A DNA stretch of 64,000 nt from Gemmatimonadota bacterium (GTDB lineage Bacteria; Gemmatimonadota; Gemmatimonadetes; Longimicrobiales; Gaopeijiaceae). Below the pieces are notes generated by a model that was given only the letters and a program-made list of their open reading frames with translations, was not told the origin of the DNA and did no database searches. Made by a program: the position numbers and the translations under genes. Of this stretch, positions 8,378 through 15,314 are shown piece after piece (within the stretch, counting starts at the first letter, position 1; each line of letters starts with the position of its first letter). Where the stretch lies: the NCBI GenBank assembly GCA_022823365.1, contig JAJDXG010000016.1:62001-126000 (forward strand), written 5' to 3'.

Positions 8378-10801
8378 TTGCTGAAGCGACCGATCGCGAC
8401 CGCCAACAGTGTCTCGGCGGCGAGTGCCCGCTCCCTTGACGGCCCGACCCGTCACCGGCCCCCGTGCTCGCGGGGACGCATCCACGGACTGCTGGCGGCC
8501 TTCAGCCTGCTTCCCGGGGTGCTCACCGCGCAGACCGGCGGCGTGGAAGGCCGGGTCGTCGATTCCGATGGTCCCCCGGTCTTCGCCGCCAATATCCTGC
8601 TCGCCCTGCCGGATGCGCCGGACCAGGTCGACCGCGTCGCGGAGTCGGATCGCTTCGGCTATTACCGGATCGAGAGCCTGCCGCCCGGGCGGTATCTGCT
8701 GCGCGTCCAGCGCATCGGGTATGGCGAAATCGAACGACCCGTCGAGATCGTCGCCGATCGGCGCATCGAGGTCGACGTCACGCTCACCGCCGCTCCCGTG
8801 GTGCTCGAGGGCGTGTCCGTCAGTACGGCGGAAACCCGCGAGCGCAGCCGCTTCCTGGAGACCGCGGGCGTGACCGTCCGCGAGATCTCGCAGGCGGAAC
8901 TCCGCCTCGTTCCCGGGCTCGCGGAAGCGGATCCCATCCGGGCGGTCGAGGTGCTGCCCGGGGTGGTGTCCACCTCCGACTTCACAGCGTCCTTCAACGT
9001 GCGCGGCGGCTCCGCGGATCAGAACCTGATCCTGCTGGACGGCGTGCCCATCTTCAACCCGTTCCACCTGGGCGGCATCTTCTCGGTCTTCAATGCCGAC
9101 ATGGTGGGGCGGGTCGAGCTGAGCTCGGGTGGCTTCCCTGCCGAGCACGGAGGCAGGGTGTCGTCGCTGCTGCTCGTCGAAAGCGATCCCGGGACCGATG
9201 ACTTCAACGTCCGCGGGGGCGTGTCGCTGCTTGCAGCGCGCGCGGCTCTCGGAGGCAGGGCGCCGGCGGTGGTCGAGCGGACGCTCGGGCTCCAGCGCCT
9301 GAAGTGGCGGGCTTCCGGCCGGCGCTCCTGGTTCGACCAGCTGCCGAGGTCGGTCCCCTACCACCTCACCGACTTCCAGGGCGTGGTGGAGGGGTGGACG
9401 CCCGGCGGAAGCCGCATCCTGATCACGGCCTACACGGGTGACGACGTCTTCAACCTGACCGAGGTCGACGAGGACGATGAAGACGGCTTTCCCCTGCGCG
9501 CGGCCTGGGAATGGGGCAACGACCTCATCGGCATGCGCTGGACCATGCCTCGCCGCGACGGAGGCGCCCTCGATGTGCGGGCAGGCTACACCCGCTTCAA
9601 CTCCGCGCTGGCCTTCCCCGATTTCTCGGATACGGAGTTCAGCAGCGGCATCTCGCAACTGTCGCTGGGCGCCGAACTGGAACATGCCCTGGGTCGGCGC
9701 TGGACGCTCAAGAGCGGGGTCTCGGCGGACCGGATGACGCACCTCAATCTGGTCCGGGCGGGGGGCACGCAATTCACCGACAATTCGGACGAAGGATGGC
9801 TCGGCGGCGTCTTCGCGCATGCCGAGTGGAGGGGTGGGCTGGCCTGGCTGGTCGAAGCGGGGCTGCGGGCGGACCGCTGGGCACCCTCCCTGGGCGACCC
9901 CATCAACCAGCTTGCCCCGAGGATCGCGGTAAAGCGGTTCTTCCGGGGTGGCGACCTCGCGGTGAAGGCCGCAGCGGGGCGTTTCACCCAGTTTCTGCAC
10001 TCGGCGCGGGACGACGAGGTGCCCATCGGCATCGATGTATGGGTGCTCACCGGACACCTGGCGCCGCACATCGCTTCGGACCAGATGCAGTTAGGGGTCG
10101 ACGCATACTTCCCGGGAGGGTGGTTTGCGTCGCTGGAAACCTACGAGCGGCTTTTCGACGGCGTCACCACCTTCAACCCGATCGACGATCCGAACCGCGG
10201 CGACGACGACCTGTTGCCCGGCAGCGGCCGATCGCGCGGGATCGATTTCTTCGTGCGCAAGACCGGCGGGAGCGTGACCGGATGGGTGTCTGCCTCGTGG
10301 CTGCGCGCCACCCGCACCTTCCCGAACTTCCTGAGCGGCCGGAACCCACCGCCCGACCATACCTATCCACCGATATTCGACCGCCGGCTGGACCTGGACG
10401 TGGTCCTGCGGATTCCGATGCCCGCGGGCCTGCGCGGCGGGGTGCGGTGGAACCTGGGAACCGGGTTGCCCTACACCCGCCCGCTGGCCTCGTTCGTGTA
10501 CTTCTCGCCGCAGAACGTCTCGGGCGGGCGCCTCACCATGCAGGAGGACGAAGCCAACGCCATGTTGCTCGGCTCCCGCAACGGAAACCGCTACCCGGCG
10601 TATCACCGCCTCGACCTGAGCATGCGCCGAACCTTCACCTTCGGCTGGGGCACGCTCACGCCCCATCTGGACGTGCTCAACGTCTACAACCGCAGGAACG
10701 TGCTTTTCTATTTCTTCGACTATTCCGCGGAAACGGCGACCCGCTCCGGCCTGTCGATGTTCCCCATTCTGCCCACCGTGGGGGTGGAGATGGCTTTCTG
10801 A
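8378..10801 (+). CDS. TonB-dependent outer-membrane receptor with carboxypeptidase-regulatory domain
   Basis: The protein has 807 residues. A TAA in the same frame at 8363 and the absence of any later ATG/GTG before the signal region leave the TTG at 8378 as the best start, with a weak ribosome site. Order: signal peptide ending near VLTAQTGG (about 54), a carboxypeptidase-regulatory-like domain (about 55-140), a plug domain (SFNVRGGSADQNLILLDGVP, about 205-225) and a beta-barrel to the C-terminus, which ends in aromatic F. It imports an unknown ligand using TonB energy. The stop overlaps the next start (TGATG), which ties it to the DUF4249-like lipoprotein. Confidence 0.85.
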   Translation: MLKRPIATANSVSAASARSLDGPTRHRPPCSRGRIHGLLAAFSLLPGVLTAQTGGVEGRVVDSDGPPVFAANILLALPDAPDQVDRVAESDRFGYYRIESLPPGRYLLRVQRIGYGEIERPVEIVADRRIEVDVTLTAAPVVLEGVSVSTAETRERSRFLETAGVTVREISQAELRLVPGLAEADPIRAVEVLPGVVSTSDFTASFNVRGGSADQNLILLDGVPIFNPFHLGGIFSVFNADMVGRVELSSGGFPAEHGGRVSSLLLVESDPGTDDFNVRGGVSLLAARAALGGRAPAVVERTLGLQRLKWRASGRRSWFDQLPRSVPYHLTDFQGVVEGWTPGGSRILITAYTGDDVFNLTEVDEDDEDGFPLRAAWEWGNDLIGMRWTMPRRDGGALDVRAGYTRFNSALAFPDFSDTEFSSGISQLSLGAELEHALGRRWTLKSGVSADRMTHLNLVRAGGTQFTDNSDEGWLGGVFAHAEWRGGLAWLVEAGLRADRWAPSLGDPINQLAPRIAVKRFFRGGDLAVKAAAGRFTQFLHSARDDEVPIGIDVWVLTGHLAPHIASDQMQLGVDAYFPGGWFASLETYERLFDGVTTFNPIDDPNRGDDDLLPGSGRSRGIDFFVRKTGGSVTGWVSASWLRATRTFPNFLSGRNPPPDHTYPPIFDRRLDLDVVLRIPMPAGLRGGVRWNLGTGLPYTRPLASFVYFSPQNVSGGRLTMQEDEANAMLLGSRNGNRYPAYHRLDLSMRRTFTFGWGTLTPHLDVLNVYNRRNVLFYFFDYSAETATRSGLSMFPILPTVGVEMAF

Positions 10802-11751
10802 TGAGTCGCGGCTCCGGCACAACCTGCGCGCTGACGGCACTACTGGCGTCGGTCGCGGCGTGCGAACTGCAGGAGATCACCGTCGCGCAGTCCGAGGACG
10901 TGATCGTCGCCGAGGTCTACCTCTCCTCCGACGTCGACGGTGTCTCCGGCAGTGCGTGGATCCATCGGACACTGGGAAGTGCCGGCTCGACGCAGGAGCT
11001 GTCCTCCGCGGACGTGTTCCTGCGCGCGGAGTCCCGCGTCTCCACCGTTCGTCTCCGTCTTGCCGACCCTTCCCTCTGTGCCGGTGACGAACTTCCACCG
11101 GACTTCCCGGGATCGTGCTATTTCACGGCTTTGCTCGATCCTCGCCACTTCGGGCCGGGTTCCTTCGTGGAAGCGATCGTTCGTCTGCCCGACGGAGGTC
11201 GCCTCACGGGGCAGACGCGGGTACCGGGCCCCTACGAACTCCGGACCCCGCGCATCAATCGCCGCCGGAAATGCTCACTGGAACCGGCCCAACGCCTCAC
11301 TCTGGAATGGACCCGCGCCGAGGGCGCGTGGGCCTACATTTCCGAGACGCAGATCATCAACCTCACCGCAGCGCTGGAGGACTCGAACATCGAAGTGGAG
11401 GAAGACCCGCTGCTTTTGGTCGGGCTGTCGGTATCGGAAGCGGATACCACGATCGTATTCCCTTCGGAATTCGGCCTGTTCGATCGTCCCAACCTGGGGC
11501 GTGATCTGGCATTGGTCCTGCAAGAGGGACTACCTTTCGGAACGCAGGCGGAAGTGGTGATCGCCGCCGCCGACCGCAACTACGTCAACTGGGTACGGCG
11601 CGGCGCCTTCAACCCGTCGGGCATCGTTCGCGTTCCCAGCCTCCACGGGGACGGCACGGGTGTTTTCGGGTCGGTCGTGCGTAAGCGCTTCACGGTCGAT
11701 GCAGGTCTGGACCTGCCAAAGCCGGGATCCTGTGAGCCCGCGGAGCCGTAG
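10801..11751 (+). CDS. DUF4249-like outer-membrane lipoprotein
   Basis: The protein has 316 residues. The start ATG shares one base with the receptor stop. The signal peptide ends in the lipobox VAAC (C21), and the mature part is predicted mostly beta. DUF4249 lipoproteins typically follow carboxypeptidase-regulatory TonB receptors and are thought to assist them at the surface. The family assignment rests on context and overall pattern more than on a motif. An imperfect inverted repeat (about 11758-11795) lies between this gene and msrP. Confidence 0.65.
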   Translation: MSRGSGTTCALTALLASVAACELQEITVAQSEDVIVAEVYLSSDVDGVSGSAWIHRTLGSAGSTQELSSADVFLRAESRVSTVRLRLADPSLCAGDELPPDFPGSCYFTALLDPRHFGPGSFVEAIVRLPDGGRLTGQTRVPGPYELRTPRINRRRKCSLEPAQRLTLEWTRAEGAWAYISETQIINLTAALEDSNIEVEEDPLLLVGLSVSEADTTIVFPSEFGLFDRPNLGRDLALVLQEGLPFGTQAEVVIAAADRNYVNWVRRGAFNPSGIVRVPSLHGDGTGVFGSVVRKRFTVDAGLDLPKPGSCEPAEP

Positions 11752-11821
11752 AACGGTGACGGGGCGGGACATCCCCTGAATCCCGCTGCCCTGTCCGCAA
11801 CAAGAGGTACGAGAGAAGAAG

Positions 11822-12931
11822 ATGGCGAACATCATCATCCCGCCCGGGTGGCGAATCCCGGAATCCGAGGCGACGCCCCACGGGGTGTATCTGCGGCGTC
11901 GCGAATTCGTGCGCGCACTGGGCATCGGGGTAGCCGCGCTGGGGTCCGCCGCGTGCGGCTCCAGGTTCATCGCGAACGAACAAGATCCCGTCGAGCCGGA
12001 TCCGCCGCCGGATCCCACGGATCCCACCCAGCCCGTAACCCCGCCGGATGCGAACGCTCCCACGTGCGACGACGATCCGCCGAGAGACCCGCTGCATACC
12101 ATCTGCGCTTCTCCCAACGCCGACCTGTATCCACCCGAGCGGAACATCAGGTATGATGTTGGCTCACGGGCGACCACCGAACGCAGGGTCACGTCGACGT
12201 ACAACAACTACTACGAGTTCACGACGACCAAGACGAGTGTGTGGCGGCTGACCGGACCGTTCCGGATGCGCCCCTGGACGGTGACCTTCTCCGGGCTCTG
12301 CAACGCCCCGGCCACCTGGGACGTCGACGCGCTCGAGACGAGATTCGGGATCGAGGAGAGGCTCTACCGGTTGCGGTGCGTGGAGGCGTGGTCGATCACG
12401 GTTCCCTGGATCGGCTATCCGCTGAGCAAGCTGATCGAGCTGGCCGAGCCCCGGTCTTCCGCGAAGTACGTCGCCTTTCGCAGCTTCCACCGGCCGGAGC
12501 AGGCGCGCGGACAGGAGAGCGGCTCGCTGTGGCCCTGGCCCTACTACGAAGGCTTGCGGCTGGACGAAGCCATGAACGAGCTCGCCTTCGTGGTCACGGG
12601 CGCCTACGGCGAGCCCCTGCCCAAGCAGAACGGAGCTCCGCTGCGGCTCGCGCTGCCGTGGAAGTACGGTTTCAAGAGCATCAAGGGCATCCTCGAAATC
12701 GAGTTCACCGACACCATTCCGCCCACTTTCTGGTCGGACTATGCATCGACGGAGTACGGGTTCTATTCGAACGTCAACCCGGACGTGCCCCATCCGCGCT
12801 GGTCGCAGGCCGAGGAAAGGCAGCTATATGCCAACACCGGCGGTGAGCAGCAACCAACACTGCTCTTCAATGGGTACACCGACTTCGTCGGCGACCTGTA
12901 CGACCCGGAACTTCTGACCTACCTGAGTTGA
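11822..12931 (+). CDS. msrP: Protein-methionine-sulfoxide reductase catalytic subunit MsrP (YedY-like)
   Basis: The protein has 369 residues. A twin-arginine signal (RRREFVRALG near 22-31) is followed by AAC, so the mature protein could also be lipidated. A Pro/Asp-rich linker holding two cysteines precedes the molybdopterin domain. The domain shows the family signatures PNADLYPPERN, YNNYYEF and RLRC186-VEAWS, where C186 is the expected molybdenum ligand. MsrP repairs oxidised methionines in periplasmic proteins using electrons from the heme membrane protein MsrQ. No msrQ is present in the window. It lies 70 bases after the receptor/lipoprotein pair. Confidence 0.9.
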   Translation: MANIIIPPGWRIPESEATPHGVYLRRREFVRALGIGVAALGSAACGSRFIANEQDPVEPDPPPDPTDPTQPVTPPDANAPTCDDDPPRDPLHTICASPNADLYPPERNIRYDVGSRATTERRVTSTYNNYYEFTTTKTSVWRLTGPFRMRPWTVTFSGLCNAPATWDVDALETRFGIEERLYRLRCVEAWSITVPWIGYPLSKLIELAEPRSSAKYVAFRSFHRPEQARGQESGSLWPWPYYEGLRLDEAMNELAFVVTGAYGEPLPKQNGAPLRLALPWKYGFKSIKGILEIEFTDTIPPTFWSDYASTEYGFYSNVNPDVPHPRWSQAEERQLYANTGGEQQPTLLFNGYTDFVGDLYDPELLTYLS

Positions 12932-12944
12932 GTTGGCGGCCAGC

Positions 12945-13802
12945 CTAGATCGAAAGGCGGGTGAAGTAGCCGACCACGACTTCGGGGCCGGTGGCGAGGT
13001 TCTGGCCCGACAGGGGCAGCCGGGAGCCCAGTTCCACCTGGCCGGGACCCGCGGTCACCAGCAGCGAGGGGTATAGCCGCACCATCTGGCGCTTCAGTCC
13101 CGCCCCCCCAAGTCCCGGGGCAGTGAACGCCCCGCCGTACCACCCCTCGAACTGGACCTTGAAGCCAAGCGGCTCCCCGCCGCCGCCCAGGCTCACGTTG
13201 AAGAAACGCTCGTCGCCGAAGTCGCCTCCGTCCTCCTTCGCCTCGCGCCACCGGTATCCGGCCCACGCCTGCAGGTAGAAGGGGCGGGGCCAGAAGGAGT
13301 GCCCCACCTCCGCCATCACTTCCCAGTCGCGTTGCCCGTCTCCCAGGGGGATGATGTCGGTGCCGGAATCGAAATCGGTCGGAAGCTTGGTGCCTGCGCG
13401 GATCGCGAAGGGGAAGTCGCTGCCCAGAAGCCGCAGTGGAGCCGTACGCACGAACACGCGGGTATCGCCGAACCCCCACGAAATGCGGGTGCCTACCAGG
13501 TCGGCGAACTCGAGGCGGTGGTAGGACGGCTGCACCCAGATGTCCACCCCGGGGGCAATCCCCATCGCGAGAGTCAGGAAGGAGGAAGCGGTCTGCGCGT
13601 GACCGTCCAGAAGGATGCTGCGGACGTCGCCCGTGGGGCTGAATTCCTCGCGGGTGTCGAGGTAGTACATGGCGAACGAGGCCCACCCCTGGCGCTCGGG
13701 TTCGATCCACTGCCCGTATGCCGGCGAGGCCATGAGCGAGAGCGTGAGCACCGTCAGAGCGAGTCTGCGATGGAGAACCGGGGCGTGTCTCGATTGGTTC
13801 AT
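12945..13802 (-). CDS. Outer-membrane beta-barrel protein, tandem paralogue A
   Basis: The protein has 285 residues. A signal peptide ends near SPAYGQW. The mature part alternates polar and hydrophobic residues with frequent aromatic girdles, and the last strand ends in YFTRLSI. It is clearly paralogous to the product of 13848-14750 (shared QW-EP, DTR, IIPLGDGQRDWE and GHSF-P). The family resembles porin-like barrels such as phenol-degradation MetA types, but I cannot name it. It lies 45 bases downstream of its paralogue. The stop is 13 bases from the convergent msrP stop. Confidence 0.7.
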   Translation of the reverse strand: MNQSRHAPVLHRRLALTVLTLSLMASPAYGQWIEPERQGWASFAMYYLDTREEFSPTGDVRSILLDGHAQTASSFLTLAMGIAPGVDIWVQPSYHRLEFADLVGTRISWGFGDTRVFVRTAPLRLLGSDFPFAIRAGTKLPTDFDSGTDIIPLGDGQRDWEVMAEVGHSFWPRPFYLQAWAGYRWREAKEDGGDFGDERFFNVSLGGGGEPLGFKVQFEGWYGGAFTAPGLGGAGLKRQMVRLYPSLLVTAGPGQVELGSRLPLSGQNLATGPEVVVGYFTRLSI

Positions 13803-13847
13803 TGCGTGTCGTGCCGCGCCATGTTGGGAGTAAGGGGTTCGACGGGG

Positions 13848-14750
13848 TCAGGTCTCCGCCCGCAACCTTACAAAATAGCCGATCACCAGCGTGTTGCCAG
13901 CGGGCAGGTTGGTGCCGCGCAGGGGAATCTGGACTCCGGCCTTCGCCGAGCCCGCTCCCAGCCTGTAGCTGAGGGAGGGCGTGAGGCGCAGCATGGAGCG
14001 GGACGCCGTCGCGATCGAGAGGCCTTCGATGACCGGAACGCCGCCATCCCAGCCCTCGGCGATGAGGTTCGTTCCCAGGCGTCCGAACTCGATTCCTCCG
14101 GAGAGCAGGAAGAACACTTCGTCGCCGAAGTCCCTCCGGGACTCCAGGTTCCGTTCCCGCCAGCGGTGGCCGATCCAGGCGCTTACATACGCGGGCACGG
14201 GGTAGAAGGAGTGGCCCAGCTCGAGGACCAGCTCCCAGTCTCTCTGTCCGTCCCCAAGCGGAATGATCTCCGCGTCGACGGCGAAATCACCCACGGGCAC
14301 CTTCGCCCCGCCCCGGATCGCCAGCGGGAACCCGCTGCCCAGGTAGCGGCCGGGCTGAACGCGCAGGTAGAAGCGCGTGTCGCCGATGCCCGTGCGCAGC
14401 CGGTCACCGCCCAGGTCGTCGAACCGGAGCCGCTGGAAGGGCACCTGCACCCAGGCGTCCAGACCGGGAACCAGCCCCATCGCGACCGTGGCGAACGCGG
14501 ACGTGCTGACGGCGTGCCCCCGGGTGAATGGGTCGAAGGCCCGGACGTCACCGTCGGAGTGGAAGGCGTCTCGCGTGTCCAGGTGAAACACCGAGACGTC
14601 CATCCAGCCTCGGCCGGGCGGCTCGACCCACTGCGCGCCCGCCTCTGAGGCGCCTCCCGACAGGGCCATTGCCGTCACGAAGGCACCGACGAGCAAGTCC
14701 CCCCGGGCCCGGGAGCGAGAACCAGGGGATGTACGGCGGCGGCTGCACAT
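13848..14750 (-). CDS. Outer-membrane beta-barrel protein, tandem paralogue B
   Basis: The protein has 300 residues. The start at 14750 (MCSRRRTS) shares one base with the upstream stop, and the longer open frame would run through the lipoprotein gene. A signal peptide ends near EAGAQWVEP. The barrel pattern, and the motif IIPLGDGQRDWE in the middle, match the neighbouring paralogue at 12945. Together with the upstream lipoprotein gene it forms a three-gene unit that probably builds an outer-membrane channel or receptor. Substrate is unknown. Confidence 0.7.
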   Translation of the reverse strand: MCSRRRTSPGSRSRARGDLLVGAFVTAMALSGGASEAGAQWVEPPGRGWMDVSVFHLDTRDAFHSDGDVRAFDPFTRGHAVSTSAFATVAMGLVPGLDAWVQVPFQRLRFDDLGGDRLRTGIGDTRFYLRVQPGRYLGSGFPLAIRGGAKVPVGDFAVDAEIIPLGDGQRDWELVLELGHSFYPVPAYVSAWIGHRWRERNLESRRDFGDEVFFLLSGGIEFGRLGTNLIAEGWDGGVPVIEGLSIATASRSMLRLTPSLSYRLGAGSAKAGVQIPLRGTNLPAGNTLVIGYFVRLRAET

Positions 14751-15130
14751 CACGGACCGCTGATCTGAACCGTCACCGTCGCGGATTGCGAGTCTCCCGC
14801 CACCGTGGATACCGTCGCGCGCGCGACGTAGGTGCCCGGCTCCTCGTAGGCGTAGTCGAAGTGTCCGGCCTGCGAGTTGATGTTGACGGGCGCGGCTCCA
14901 ACATAGATGAACGGGATCGTCTCCAGGTCGCCCGTGCCGTATTCCACCACGGTCTGGGACAGGTTGGTACCCCGCGACTCGTAGCGGAAGCGGATCTCCT
15001 GGCCCACGGCCGCGCTCTCCTGGCTCGCGGTCAGGGTGACCGTCAGCGGCTGGGGCTCCAGGGGCGGGTTGAGGCACGAGGCGAGGAGAAGCGCGCACGC
15101 GCACGACCTGCGAACGATTTGGCTGAACAT
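14750..15130 (-). CDS. Small lipoprotein with PKD/Ig-like fold
   Basis: The protein has 126 residues. The signal peptide ends in lipobox LASC (C19). The rest looks like one beta-sandwich of the PKD type: an early VTLTASQESAAVGQEIRFRY, then FDYAYEEPGTYVARATV and a final SATVTVQISGP, the usual PKD strand pattern. It is the first gene of the operon with the two outer-membrane barrels. It may be a surface or periplasmic accessory of those barrels. No enzyme motif is seen. Confidence 0.65.
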   Translation of the reverse strand: MFSQIVRRSCACALLLASCLNPPLEPQPLTVTLTASQESAAVGQEIRFRYESRGTNLSQTVVEYGTGDLETIPFIYVGAAPVNINSQAGHFDYAYEEPGTYVARATVSTVAGDSQSATVTVQISGP

Positions 15131-15210
15131 CCTGGACCCGCCTCTCTGTTTTCCGGCCCGCTCATGGTGGCGAACCCATCTGTGGAAACCTATGTTAGTC
15201 GTAGGAAATT

Positions 15211-15234
15211 GTCTGCATCTCAGACGTGTGAGAT
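15211..15234. promoter_or_regulatory. Overlapping inverted repeats upstream of cassette 2
   Basis: Two short dyads overlap: GTCTG/CAGAC (15211-15225) and ATCTCA/TGAGAT around GACGTG (15217-15234). They lie between the divergent starts at 15130 (minus) and 15315 (plus). A TATGTT that could be a -10 element is at 15191 with only a weak -35. The dyads could be an operator for the six-gene cassette operon. This is suggestive only. Confidence 0.3.
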
Positions 15235-15314
15235 CAGGCCGGTCCGACCGGGTGGCGTGTGTCGTCCGGGCGGGCCGGGTTGGTGGCGCATGTCCGCGAT
15301 CCGGAGGTCACGGA

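Noticed and set aside
8291-10069. 592-codon minus-strand frame opposite the TonB receptor
   Set aside because: The plus strand has clear plug and barrel motifs. The minus product has no motif, and its composition is that of an antisense shadow.
13299-14648. Plus-strand frame of about 450 codons across the two barrel genes
   Set aside because: It spans two genes with signal peptides and overlapping start/stop signals on the other strand and shows no domain.
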